Shown: positions 47,729 through 60,100 of the stretch, piece by piece
Layout: each line of letters opens with the position of its first letter
How positions within the stretch are numbered: position 1 is the stretch's first letter
From: Stenogyne calaminthoides
Lineage: Eukaryota > Streptophyta > Magnoliopsida > Lamiales > Lamiaceae
Direction: 5' to 3'
Assembly: GCA_037126765.1 (NCBI GenBank)
Contig: JBBCBC010000019.1
Location: forward strand, 30,216,222-30,280,221
DNA length: 64,000 nt
The notes under the pieces: model-generated
What the model was told of the DNA's origin: nothing
Database searches by the model: none
The model's input: the letters and a program-made list of their open reading frames with translations, nothing else
Program-made: the position numbers and the translations under genes

Positions 47729-48117
47729 CGAGTATACATATACATAGTGTTAATAAATATAGTGTACATATATATATATAGAATATTAAAATATCAAATT
47801 AATTTTTTTTATTCATGTTAACAAATATATAAAAGAATATAAATTATATATTTTTAATTTTATTATAAATATTTTAATCAAATATATATAAAAATATATA
47901 AGAAATGATATATATACATATATATTATATAATACATAACATAACACATACATGTATAAGAAATAATACATAAATATACAATACATACATATATATATAT
48001 AATATACCATTAGAAAGACATTGTTGGCAAGTAACAAGCCGTGCCCAAACGGTTTGGCAAAACACGCAAGACCTCCACATACCGGGAGGTCGCGTGTTCG
48101 AAACACCATGGGGGCGA
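46931..48117. other. CACTA 3' region, no gene
   Basis: It contains a (GAT)n run at about 47228-47256, an (AT)n run at 47673-47722, and AT-rich filler. At 48033-48112 GC-richer words include GGAGGTCGCGTGTTCGAAAC, resembling a pol III B box. Confidence 0.55.
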
Positions 48118-48129
48118 AAAACGAGGTCG

Positions 48130-48540
48130 TGTGTACGATAACGAGGGCCACAAACCCTCGTTAAACTGCTCGTTTAATTGGACGAGGGCAGCAAACCCTC
48201 GTTAAACTGCTCGTTTAATTGGACGAGGGCCACCAACCCTCGCCAAATGTGCATGCAAAATTAACGAGGGTTTTGCCGCCCTCGTTAAATGTGGCGACGA
48301 GATTGGCGAGCGTTCTTTTAAACGCCAAATTGGCGAGGGCGGCGTGCCCTTGCCAATCTGACACGCGTCAGTCCCTCGCCAAAGCCCTCTTTAATTTAAC
48401 GAGGGTTTAAAAAATTCCTCGTTAAGCAATTTCCGACGCACATTTTGGAGAGGGATATTTTCCCTCTTTAAAACCCTCTCTAACCTGTTATCATTTTTTA
48501 AAACCTTCTCTAACACCCTCGTTAAATTACAAAATATCGT
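48130..48540. repeat. CACTA-type subterminal repeat array
   Basis: Dense CCCTCGTTAA/TTAACGAGGG words occur in both orientations. A 47-bp unit (CTCGTTTAATTGGACGAGGG with flanks) is repeated at about 48141-48240. Such arrays lie next to CACTA termini and bind the transposase accessory protein. The expected end TTGTAGTG was not found, so the terminus is lost. Confidence 0.6.
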
Positions 48541-48914
48541 AAAACACTTAAAGTGAAAACAAGTTGCATATCAGTAAAAAAAATTGTATGGATATTTTTT
48601 TAAAATATGCACTAGACCATCTCATATTTCCTTAATTTCGGAAAGTAAATTTGTGATTTAGGCAGTCGATCATGTAATTAAAGAGGGTTTACACGGAGGT
48701 AAAAGCTATTTTATATTATAATCAATCCAAATCACATCGACTGAAACTCTAAAAGTAGGTGACAAAATACTTAATTTGTAATAATTTTTTTTAAAATTAC
48801 ATTTGGATGTCTTTATTTACATAAACCCCGTACTTATAATTGATTATCAAGCTGAAAAGATTTGCTCTTTTACATTCATCTGCAAGAAAATTGAACATTT
48901 TCACATTCTAGAAG
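48541..48914. other. Intergenic DNA
   Basis: AT-rich DNA between the CACTA remains and the last exon of the malectin/LRR pseudogene. No feature is seen. Confidence 0.6.
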
Positions 48915-50150
48915 CTACCTGATCACTAGTTGTGATATGATGATGGATGAAAATATGGTGCTAAATGACATTTCTAGAATGTTCTTTTTCTTGTTGATAG
49001 AAGAGCTCGCAGATGGAGTTCGAGACTGAACTGGGCACGATGTGCTTGATGTACATAGATTGGGATTTTCAGTCACCCTGTACTATATACATGTCAAGAA
49101 AATATGTTTAGTTACATAACATCCATATATTTGTAAAGTTTGTATGTATAAATTTTTGCTATTGAGCTTTGGTTCTGAATTTACACTAAAGTTAGGCCTT
49201 TCTTTGTGGATAATGAAGCTGGTATAGTGCCATTTAACTGGTTATTTGAAAGATTCCTGCAACAAATTTGAACAAGTTATCTGATGCAGAATATTAATCA
49301 TGCAAATTAGTTAAAATAATATCACATATATATATCAAATTGATTTTTTGAACTTACAATACTTTGAGATTCGGAAAATTTCCAAGGAAATCAGGAATAG
49401 GCCCTATCAAGCTGTTATTGTGAAGATCTCTGCAGACACATTTAACAAAATATGAGTTTAAAAATTAATTTGAAGTGGATATTTGAAATTAAAAAAATTA
49501 ATTGATCATTAGTTCCGAATATTTTAATTAATGACAGACATTGTTTGAAGAGCATTCATGGAACTGAAATCAGGAAGCATCCCCGATAGGCCAAAGCTAC
49601 CAAGCAACCTATTCACAATTCAACATTAAAATGAGGATCTTGAAAAACTAATCAAAAATTAAAATATATTGTAATTTTTTTTAAAAAAAAATAGAAGTAG
49701 TACAGAGCTGTTACTCGTGGTGTACAGTGGATCCAATCCCATGCATAAGGTGCAGGAAAACAAGGATCTCCGCTCCAACCTTGTAACACATCAAAGGCCT
49801 TTTGCAGTGAATCTAACCCTTGCACTAAATTAACCAAAAAAGAGAAGTACTAATTATGTTAACAATTTTATATATATAATTGAATGCAAATTTATTTTGG
49901 AAAATAACTTTTTGGTTTTGGTCGCATTGACCAAATTTTGATTCCCATCCTATGATTTACACACTTTTGAATATTTTCCTATTAGTTTTAAAATTTTGAT
50001 TACCGTACCATAATTTACATGAATCAAACCAAATTGTGGTTAAAAATATGTAAATTACATGATAAAAACCAAAATTTAAAAATCAAAAGAAACAGCAAGA
50101 CTAAAGTGAAAACACGACTTCAGTGAAAAGAAAGCAAGCACTAATTATTG

Positions 50151-50372
50151 AGTGCATCTCATGTGCACCGTGCAGTACATTTTAGAACTGTGCAATTTGT
50201 TATACTGAAAGATGTAACTTGTTTACACTGAACGTGCAACTATTAATTTGGAAAATAATTGCACGTTTAAGTATAAACAAGTTGCATCTTTAAGTATAAC
50301 AAGTTGTGCGGTTCTAAAATGCACTATTAGTGTACGGTGCATCTGGATGCATACAAGACTTTGCCTTAATTA
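50151..50372. mobile_element. GTGCACC foldback element, best preserved copy
   Basis: The arms are GAGTGCATCTCATGTGCACC and, inverted, GTATGCATCCAGATGCACCG. The interior pairs as TACTGAAAGATGTAACTTGT with ACAAGTTGCATCTTTAAGTA. It sits in intron 3 of the malectin/LRR pseudogene, ending a few bases before exon 3. Confidence 0.75.
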
Positions 50373-50778
50373 TTTCTCACCGTCTTTGGTTTCAGTGCCA
50401 TTGATTAGCTGATCCCCGATGAGAAAAACTTCCATGGCATTGATGAGCGGAGCAAGCGTGGAGACATTGGTCGGAACAAGAGAAAACACGACTTTAGACG
50501 AAACTGTAAAGTTATTAACGAACACTCCGGTGCAGTTGTTATAAAGTGGTACAATTGGGGAGTAGAACGACTGGTTGTTTTGGAAAAGACCGAAGGACCG
50601 AGTCTGGTTGGGGTTCGAGCTGAGTTACCTCTGAAAAGAACCAATTTATGTAGACTGGAGCTTCAACAGAAGGGAATCCCATTGGCAGTACTAAACTTTG
50701 GAGTCCCAACGAAAGAGAGTTCTATACGGACTGATCAATCTCCAGAATTAAAAGATTTCTTTTTTCCATTATTTATTT

Positions 50779-51031
50779 AGGGTTTGTTTGGTAAGACTTG
50801 AAAATGATAATGTGTATCATTGAGGGTCAATCACCATGGAATTATTGATTGCATTGTTAGCGTTTGATTAGAAAATCAACAATAAGTATCATTTGAGGAG
50901 GGTGTAATCAGGTAATGAAAGTAGGGTAATAAATTACTTTCTTCTATTTCCATTACTAATGTATCATAAAAGTATTAATAGGAATAATTCTCATTGTTCC
51001 TTCTATTACGTACCCCCAACCAAGCGGCCTA
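50779..51031. mobile_element. MITE related to 10736-10992
   Basis: The left end GGGTTTGTTTGGTAAGAC and the right end (inverse) TAGGCCGCTTGGTTGGGGG are TIR-like. The interior matches the copy at 10736 in the opposite orientation. Confidence 0.65.
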
Positions 51032-51656
51032 AATATGTTAATATGAATTTATAAATATTCATTTTACTTATTTACATAAATTAATAATTAAATACGAGTT
51101 AAAATAAAATTTAGTGTAGAGAATAAAATGAATAGTGTGAATTAGTATGACGTTGAGATAATAACATTTGAATCTGTAAAAAAACGAACCTGAAAACAAA
51201 GAAGCTTACTCCAATTCCAAACTATTAATGAGAACACCTTTTATCGATATATAAGAGAAATAGAAATATCTTTCAAAAAAAATTAATAATAATAGCAACA
51301 TTTGTATTTGAAAAGATTGGAAGTTACAAATACAAATACAAATGTGACAAGTGTGCATCAAGTTGCAGTCTGGATCATCGATTTTAATACCGGACTGAGC
51401 TGGACAGTTTCCAAGTTTAAAGTGAAATTGGCAATTTTTTTACAAGTGAAATTGTCCTGGTCCTAAAATTCAGATTTTGAGGCCCGCCAGATGTTGACTT
51501 TGGCCCGTTCGACCAGCTAAATATCAGTTTTATTGATTTTTTTACCATGTGAGGGCCAAAATTTGTATTGAGATACTTTGACATTTTTGGGCCAAAAATG
51601 TCAACCAACATCTTTGACATTTGTATCAGTTAATATTTGATTAACCAACGTGCATG
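51032..51656. other. Gap within the malectin/LRR pseudogene
   Basis: This is AT-rich DNA with no malectin exon homology that I can see. The short minus-strand frame 51417-51620 is not recognisable. Confidence 0.5.
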
Positions 51657-52464
51657 CAGTGTTTTTAAAACCGGACCGGACCGGCCGGTTCAACTAGGTT
51701 AACCGGGAACCGATCAGGTGGCCGGTCCGGTTCATAGTGGAAAACAGTTTTCAGCTGAACCAGTGTGAATCGGTCAAAAATCGGGTTTAACAGGTGAACC
51801 GGTGACCCGATTGACTCGGTTTTTTCAACTTAAAAAACAAAAAAAAACAAAAAAAATAAAACGAAGAAGAATGAAACTCAAATGTCTTGCCGTCTTCCAG
51901 ATCTTGATTTTTGACAGATACTCTTCCAAATACTGATCCTTAAAGGTTCTGATCTGTAAATTGTGAAGAGTGATTGGCCTAAAACTATCGATTTATCACA
52001 ATACCGTTCTCGTTATAATTTTTGTGTCCACCATTAGAGAGAAACTATGAAATAGGGAGAGAGAGGGTGGAGAACGTGTCAAACCCCACGTTGCAGTGCA
52101 AAACCTCTTACCAGTTACCAAAGGTTCACCGATTCAGTTATTAAGAAATTAATATTAAACAAAATTTTAAATCTTGTGATGAGATATTTTAGGAGAATAA
52201 CTTATAATTAGGTAGCATCATTTCTTATTATTTGCATAATATATTGACGGATTCATTCTTATTAGATATGCATTACTTTTAAAATTAAGCTTATACATTT
52301 TATATTATAATTTTATGTAATTTTAATGATTTTATTAAATATATATATATATATATATATATTAACTATCCGATTTTTTTACACCGGTTGAACCGGTCGA
52401 ACCAGTAACCCGATGACCCAGTTTAATGTCCGGTTCAGTGACCGGTCCGATTTTAAAAACATTG
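51657..52464. mobile_element. Non-autonomous hAT element with perfect 8-bp duplication
   Basis: TIRs are CAGTGTTTTTAAAACCGGAC on the left and CAATGTTTTTAAAATCGGAC on the right, read inward. The perfect 8-bp duplication CGTGCATG is at 51649-51656 and 52465-52472. Subterminal CCGGTTCAACCGG-type words occur at both ends. Non-coding; same family as 15297-18226. Confidence 0.92.
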
Positions 52465-52472
52465 CGTGCATG

Positions 52473-53141
52473 TGCACCTTTTCTCCCCCTTATAATTATA
52501 ACATTTTTTAATGTGTTTTTCAATATTGACTATCATGTTTTTCCTAAAATAAAATTTTATAATAATATCCTCAAAATAATTTCATAAATAATAAATACTA
52601 AACATTATAATACATTTCTCTTAAAAAAATACAATTATAAAGGGGGAAAATGCATACATGCATGTTGATTAACATAAAATTATTAAAGGGTTAGGTTAGA
52701 TTTATTATCCTGGATCCTAAGAAAAAATAAAATAGCAATATTGTCACTCAATTATTTTCCCTCCAATGTGATCCACTTGGGTGATGAAGGGGCATGGCAT
52801 GGCATGTTATGACTTTGACTGTGCTATTGCCCGATTATGTGTCGATTATGGTTGGGCTCTTTATATTTTCGAATGAAATAACTAAATTAAGTAATAAAAG
52901 AACTACAGATGATAATTAAATTGGATTCCGAAAAAGTTATCTGACCATTTATGATTTTTCTCATAAATTTTAATTCATTGATTGTCAAGTTGGTGCATGG
53001 ATAGTAATGTTTTCATTAAAGCTAGTGTCACGTTTCATTTCACGTTTTCAATTAAATTTAGTGTCACGTTTCATTCTTGTGCTCCCGGTGCACATAAGAC
53101 TAACTAATTAATTAGTTAGTTTATCCAAATTAGCATACAAA
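52473..53141. other. Gap within the malectin/LRR pseudogene
   Basis: AT-rich DNA, no gene. A direct repeat of GTGTCACGTTTCATT occurs at about 53023 and 53060. Confidence 0.5.
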
Positions 53142-53860
53142 TCAGAAACAATTAAATCCATAAAAAAGGTTCCAAATTAAGTATCTGATTGTGGCATTTG
53201 ATCCAAAAGCAACCCTTTTGCTAAAGAACATCGGATATCTCCTATCCATACCACCATACTTGTACCACTCTAAAGCTCGTACCTCCACAGCCGAAAGAAA
53301 CGGGAACTCCCCCGGATTAGTCCTAGCAACGCACACGCTTATCCTATCCCGCTTCATATTATAAATCACCTCATGCCAAACAGGCCCTAAGCTCGACGTC
53401 CTAACCGTGTCCCAACGATTCCCATCGAACAAAAGGTCAAACGTAGGGGGCGACGACTTGCTGTCGTAGTTCCCGTAGTGGAAGGAGGCGCGTACAGCAC
53501 GCGCCCCCGCTTCACGGAATCGATGTCGTAGCAGTTGTTGATGCGACTGGTGAACACGCGCAGCGTGTCCATCACGTGAGACACGGAGTTCGAGGATTGT
53601 ACGGAACGGGATTCGCCGTTGCGTGTGAAGTTGTCGTCGCCCGTCCAAACGATGCCGTTTTCGTCCTTGTACGTGCCGGATGACCCACTGTCGATGCTTA
53701 CGAGCAACAATTAATTAATTAATACTACATTATGATTAAATTTAATTTATTGATGAATTAATTAAATTGACGATGGAATTAATTACGTACCATCTGCTGA
53801 CGTGGAAATAGTGCAGAGAGCAAGAACGAGACAGTAGATGAATAATCGTCGATTCGCCAT

Positions 53861-55231
53861 GTCTGGATTATTGACAAAGATATGCATCGGCTATTTATAT
53901 ATATTTATTTATTTATTTATTTCTAAATGAAGATGGTGGCTCGTTTACTAAATTATAATGGGAAATATATACATGATAATTTAAACAAGGTGTAGGGTTG
54001 ACAATGCCTTTTTGGTCAACTAACAAAGCTGGAAATTAAAACATTTGAGTCAATCTTTTGTGCACTATAATATAAGTTTGGCAAGCCAATGCCTTTCAGT
54101 AAAATAAATAATATTTTAAATAAGAAATCTAATATTGTATAATAAAAACATTATGAGTTTCTGAAATTATGGACGATTAATAATCTCAACAGGGCGGATC
54201 CAGCAACGTAGTAAAGTCGGAAGTGGGAGGAAGTCAATGACAACTGTCAACTGGTCTAAGTAGAAATGCATTAAAATAAAAAAAAACACCTAATTTTGTA
54301 TTGACAAAGTCAACGTGGGAGAAGGGATGGTGAGAATACAATTGTTGCTACTTGAAGTGAAAGCTGATCATTTTATAGCACAGTTGTATAGGTCAACTAA
54401 GCTGGGTTAACGTGAAACTTCTATTATGGTGTGTTTTGAAACATTTAAAATAGCTTTTAGAAGCATATATTTTTAAAAGCTGTGAGAGGAAGCTTTAAAA
54501 ATAAGTGCTTCTGGAGGCTGTTTAGGGCGTGTTTTGAAACACTTAAAATAACTTTCAGAAATACTTATTTTCAAAGCTCCCTCTAATAGCTTTTAAAAAT
54601 AAATACTTCTAAAAGTTGTTTTAAGTGTTTCAAAATACATACTTAAAGTGTTTCAAAACATGTCCCATGTAGATAATAGAGAATTGAGTGTAACAACTTT
54701 AAAAAAAAAATGTTTCTACCTAATTTTGTTGAGTTTGCAAACAAACTTTACGTCGTAATGATTCTCACGGTTACCTGCAACTCCATCACTGTTCAAGATT
54801 TGAATGATTGTAAAATTTAAGGATCGGTTGCTGATAATCTCATCCCTTCAATTCAGTCATAAAATATGATTGATGTACAAAAAATTAAATTAATAATTTG
54901 AAGATGATGTCAAAAAGATTACGCCACTTTAATTAATGAATTAATTTCACGACGAATCTGATAATAAAATTTGATTTGAAGTCATTGACCCATAATAAAC
55001 ATGTATGTCCCCAGCTACACGGACTCCGAATTCTTAGATAAATAATTCTGATCGCAAAGTGTCTGACGTGAAAGCTAAAATTTATATATGAACACAGGGT
55101 CACGTGACAATTCATATGCACAACGGTGATGTATATATGGTGATCAAATTCCTTCAATTCACTATTAATATTATGCACATGATTTTTATTGTTATAAAAT
55201 CAAACATTTTTTTAAACAATGACATTTTGTA
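53861..55231. other. Region upstream of the malectin/LRR pseudogene
   Basis: A TATA-like ATATAAATAG on the minus strand at about 53891-53900 fits a promoter of the pseudogene. About 54425-54665 holds an inverted-repeat element with GTGTTTTGAAACACTTAAA and TTTAAGTGTTTCAAAACA ends. A fragment of the CAAGGGCGGATCC family lies at about 54193. No gene is seen. Confidence 0.55.
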
Positions 55232-55454
55232 ATTAGGTGGCTTAGCCTATCTGGCCACTGGACTCCTCATTTGACTGGGAGTTTCAGGTTCGATTCATTT
55301 TTGGAATGAATTTTGAGTTATGAGAGTTATAAGGTGGATAATGAATTTTGAGTTATGAGAGTTATAAGATGGATTGACGATTTCAGTGGAGTATTTGGGT
55401 GCTTGGTGTACTAATTACTAACAACTAATTTTGCCCAATAAAAAAAAAAAAAAA
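55232..55454 (+). mobile_element. tRNA-derived SINE with poly(A) tail
   Basis: Pol III boxes are visible (GGTGGCTTAGCC region and AGGTTCGATTC). A diverged body follows, with a repeat of TTTTGAGTTATGAGAGTTAT, and an A tail ends at 55454. A perfect 11-bp duplication GACATTTTGTA flanks it (55221-55231 and 55455-55465). Confidence 0.9.
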
Positions 55455-55492
55455 GACATTTTGTATGTACAATAGCAACACTAAAATTTAGC

Positions 55493-55520
55493 ATATATAT
55501 ATATATATATATATATATAT
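55493..55520. repeat. (AT)n microsatellite
   Basis: A short AT run. Confidence 0.9.
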
Positions 55521-55710
55521 GGTGCAACTTAATTTGTACATTGCAAACTTTGTTAACATTGTTCCCTTAAGGTACATCCCACAATTAACCCTTCACTAAT
55601 GCGTACGTACCATGACACTATGATCTCGTCCAAAACTAAACGGATTCAACCTTTTTTTTTTATGATTCTGAAAGTGAACTTGGTGATTTAGACTCACACA
55701 ACTAAACAGA

Positions 55711-56969
55711 GGAATTAAATCAAAAATGGTCTCATAACTTATCACCTTTTTTGAAATGGTTCCAAAAAAGTTTGAGTAATAAAATTGGTCCAAAATTTTA
55801 TCGAATTGTACAATTTTGACCCCAAAATTAACTGACAATAGAAAACGACACGAAACGACTTCGTTTCGTGTCACGTTCAACGCACGTGCGCCTTTAAATT
55901 TGGGATTTCCGGCGAGCTGATGATTGGGCACGAAGTTTCATGATGACAAGGATTTAATAGCCAATCAAAAAAAAATTGGGGACACATAATTAAGCCTGTA
56001 TTAAAAAATAAGAAATATAAACAAAAATCTAAAAATTAAAAATTAAACATTAAAAAAATTCAGATCAAAAAACGTATTTTAAAATCGAAACCCTCAAAAC
56101 TCAACAGTCCAGCCGCCGCCCACCGCTACCACCGTCGCCCACCACTACTGCCGCCGTCAACCACCAATTATTCTGTAAAAATATTTTGAGGTTGGGTGTG
56201 GGCAGTTAAAATCTGAGAAATTGAGGGAGAGAGAAAGGGGTGGAGCAGCGACGGGGCTACGTTGGGGGCGGGGCGCGTCGCGGCGCGGTTGGCGGCGGCG
56301 GCCGATTGGAGGCGGCGACATTTTTGACGACGTCTCAAAGAAGAATGCCTTCAGAAGCTTTCATTAGAAGAAAAATCTGGTCAAAAATAGTGTTGAATAA
56401 TGAAAACAAAAAGGACAGGGGTTGAATGGGGAAGGCGAAAACAGGGAAGAGATTATCACATAATGCCGTCTTGCTGCCTTGTTTTGCATAATTCATTCTT
56501 GGCAAACTTGGAGTTGGCATATGTTGCGAAAATTATAGTTAGTTTCACCAATAATATTCCCAAATTATAGTTAGGGTTTCAATCGACAACACTTCTTGAT
56601 TTGGGGAAGAAGATGCTGAGATTGGTGTTGCGCGATGAACTGATGTTTAATTTGGGGGTTTCATTTGGGATTTTAATTTGAAGGTTTAATTTGGGTTCCA
56701 TTGGAATTTAATTTTTTTTTTTTAGAATTAGTAATGTGGATTTAAAATAAATGAAAATTATTATTATTAACACAGTCAGCAGAGCCGCCGGAGACAAGAC
56801 GCAGGTGAGTTGCGTGTGACACAAAACGATCTCGTTTCTCATCACCGGTGAATTTTAGGGTCAAAATTGTACAATTCAAAAAAAATTAGGACTAATTTTG
56901 TTTGTCAAACTTTCTTGAAACTATTTAAAAAATGATGATAAGTTATGAGATAATTTTGGATTTAATCCC
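55711..56969. mobile_element. Mutator-like (MULE-type) element with long TIRs
   Basis: The first and last about 170 bp are inverted copies. Left words GGAATTAAATC, TCTCATAACTTATCA, AATTGTACAATTTTGACCC are matched inverted on the right. Flanks ACTAAACAGA (55701-55710) and ATTAAACATA (56970-56979) agree at 8 of 10, close to the 9-bp duplication of Mutator elements. The interior has a GC-rich segment (about 56100-56340) unlike its surroundings and no transposase, so it may carry a captured gene fragment. Confidence 0.75.
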
Positions 56970-57171
56970 ATTAAACATAAGTTGATGCAGTAAAAAATAT
57001 TTATTAATCACAACTTATTGCTGACACATTGAATGAAATTAAATTTAAATTAATATGAGTAACAAAATAGTTTAAAATGATTGAAAATATATATTATACA
57101 ATTCCATACTCGCTTGCTTGCTCTTCTACGTACGTTCATCTACACAGAAACTGACTCATTTGTTGTTAGTA

Positions 57172-60100
57172 CTACAACACATTCTGGCGTAAATGTAATA
57201 TGATGAGGGATGAAATTATGGTGCTGAACAAAGTTTCTAGAATATTCTTTTTCGTGCTGATAGAAGAGTTTGCAGATGGAGCTATCGATTGATTTGGGCA
57301 AGATGTGCTTGATGTACATAGGTCAGGATTTCCAGTTACCCTGTAATCAATATATGTCAAGAAAAATATATTATATAACATATTCATATATTTTATAGGG
57401 AGCTTGGATGAAAATTTTGGTTGTCAACTCACACTAAAATCAATCCTTTCTTTGTGGCTAATGAAGCTGGTATAGTTCCATTTAACTGGTTATTTGAAAG
57501 ATTCCTGTACCAAATTAGAAGAAGTTATTGAATATATAGATGTTCATCAAATTAATTGAAATGATATCACACATTTTCAACGAGAATAAATTGAGGAAAA
57601 ATGAGAAAAAATAAGAATATTTGTGAACTTACAATACTTTGAGATTCGGAAAATTGCCAAGGAAATCAGGAATAGGCCCTTGCAAGCTGTTATTGTGAAG
57701 ATCTCTGCAAATATATTGAACAAAATACATAACAATGAATTTAAAAATTAAAGCAGGTCTTTGAAATTTAAAAATTAATAGTAGTCGCTCCAAATGTATT
57801 AAATAAACGACATACATTGTTTGAAGAGCATTTATGGAACTGAAATTAGGAAGCAATCCCGATAGGCCTGAACTACCAAGCAACCTATGATCAAATATAC
57901 AATTTCACAAATTAGCATTAAATTGAGGATCTTGAAATACTAATAAAAAAATAAAATTTTATAATTAAAAAAGGAGGTATTACAGAGATGTTACTCGTGG
58001 TGGCACACAATCGATCCAATCCCATGCATAAGGTGCAGGGAAACAAGGATCTCCACTCCAACCTTCTAACACACCAAAAGCTTTTTTCAGAGAATCTAGC
58101 CCTTGCACTAAATTTGCAAAAATGGAAAATAATAAAATTATGAGACTATAAGAATGTAAATTAAATTTGACTATGTTTCATGTGAACCAAGGTTCACCTT
58201 GATCTCTTGTTCGAGTTTAATTATTGTGTATATAAAGGGAATGATGTTTTTTACGACAGTAACTTAGGGAGTTGTGTTTTTAGGACAATAATTTTACGGG
58301 CTTAGAAATGCAGGACAATATATTTAAAAATTTTAAAATTTTAAAAATATAGAACAATATGATTTAAAATTTGTAAATATAGGATAATATGTTTTAAAAA
58401 TCTATAAATGTAGGACGATTGAGTCGGATAGCTCAAACCTCACATGACGTTTCAGCCCAGTTTGAACTTATTCGGCCTCAATTGTCCTATATTTGCAAAT
58501 TTTAAAATGTCCTATATTTACATATTTTAAAATATATTATCTACATTCCAAATCTGTAAAATTATACCCTTAAAGTTAGTCCTAAAAAAATATTTTTCTC
58601 ATATATAAAGTGACACTCCTGAAAAAAAAAAAAAAAAAAAAAAAGTTAACGCAAACTCAGGTTCACATAAGTTTTTGCCACTAAATTCATACCATCATTG
58701 ATGTTGGTGGCGTTTCCTATCTCGTCTCCGACGAGAAAAACTTCCATGGCATTGATGAGCGGAGGAAGCGTGGAGACATTGGTCGGAACAAGAGAAAACA
58801 CGATATCTGACGAAACCGTATAGTTACTAACGTAGAATTCCGTGGCGTTCTCATGAGGCGGCAAAATGGGGTCGGATGAGAGATTGTTCAAGAAGAGCCG
58901 GAAGGACCGAGTCTGGCCCGGTTCGAGCTGAGTCACTTCGGAGAAGTACCAGTTTATGTAAACTACAGTATCAGCTGCAGGGAATCCCATTGGGAGTATC
59001 AAGCTTGTGTTTGGGCTACTTGAAGTAACTGCATTCTTGAGAACCGCAGGTGGAGGTGCATCGTTTTGTGTTAAAGCCTTCCCGAAGATGGCATCACTTG
59101 CAACGTTGACGGATCCGGTGTTTAGTGTGTCGGGGCTCCATATTCTGTCGTACGGGTCGTCACTGTACCTATAATTTCACCAAAAGGTTTATCTATAATT
59201 TGCGTAATCGTTATGAGTTATGTTTGGTATTATCAAAATTCTACTTGGGAAAAAAACCAGATTTCCGGTTTAACAAAATGAAATCCGATGTTGACCAGGT
59301 CAACCAGCTACCATACAATTGGTGGTGTGCATCAATTAATGTTACCAGCTACCATACAATTGGTGGTGTAAATCAATTAATGTTGCCTAACTTATAATAA
59401 TAATAATAGTAAACCATTTAAAGCGGAAAAATGGTTTTTTGTCTTATAACTTATTTACTATTTATTTTTTGTTCCAAAAAGATTAAACGTCTAATTTTTG
59501 TTCCATAATTAAAGTAATTGTCTAATTTTATCCAGTTTTTATCGTAACATCATAAAAAATATTATTTATTGTCACATACAAGTCACGGTAAAATTTAGTT
59601 ACTTTTAAATTTTTAAATTTTACTTTTGATCTATTTTTTGGGTTATATACGCATATATAATTTATTTAATTAAGAAACATAAAAAAATTTAAAGAAAAAA
59701 ATAGTCAGTGTCCATGTTAACAAGGGTATAAAAAACTCTCAAATTTTACAGGCACGTGACTGAAACAACATTTCTATTAAAATTGAACCAAAATTGAATA
59801 ATTAATTTAATTATGGGATCAAAAAATATTTTCTCCATTAAAACTCATGCAAATTATAAATGTTCAAATAAGAAAGGGTGAAGTGAGTATTATACAGTAA
59901 AAATAAGTAATACATATTAATTAAGTGAAAACAGAGAACATTGTTTATTGAAAACAAGTAGTAAAACTTTTCAATGAAAAAACTTAATACTATGAAAAAA
60001 AAGAGGCGTCGAGAAAAGGATCAAAATACCTGATTGTCGCATTTGTTCCAAACGCAACTCTTCTACTCAAAAACAACGGATACCTCCCATCAAAATTTTC

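Larger units (their letters stand above)
48915..53860 (-). pseudogene. Malectin-like/LRR gene, decayed tandem copy
   Basis: Exons align one by one with the intact copy at 57172-60698: exon 1 53791-53860 (signal peptide MANRRLFIYCLVLALC), exon 2 about 53187-53710, exon 3 only 50381-50700, exons 4-8 at 49704-49824, 49540-49608, 49358-49429, 49185-49256 and 48915-49077. Damage: a small AT-rich insertion at the exon 2 acceptor, a 1-base loss near 53492, the exon 2 donor GT changed to AT, the 5' part of exon 3 missing, and a 1-base gain near 50605. The late exons still read cleanly, including GWSGDPCFPAPYAWDW. The oversized 2.4-kb gap holds a GGGCCCGCTTGG-type MITE and a hAT element. A foldback element sits in intron 3. 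Confidence 0.85.

Noticed and set aside
48033..48112. Possible tRNA gene (GTTCGAAAC box)
   Set aside because: The cloverleaf cannot be formed convincingly and the A box is poor; more likely a tRNA-like repeat fragment.
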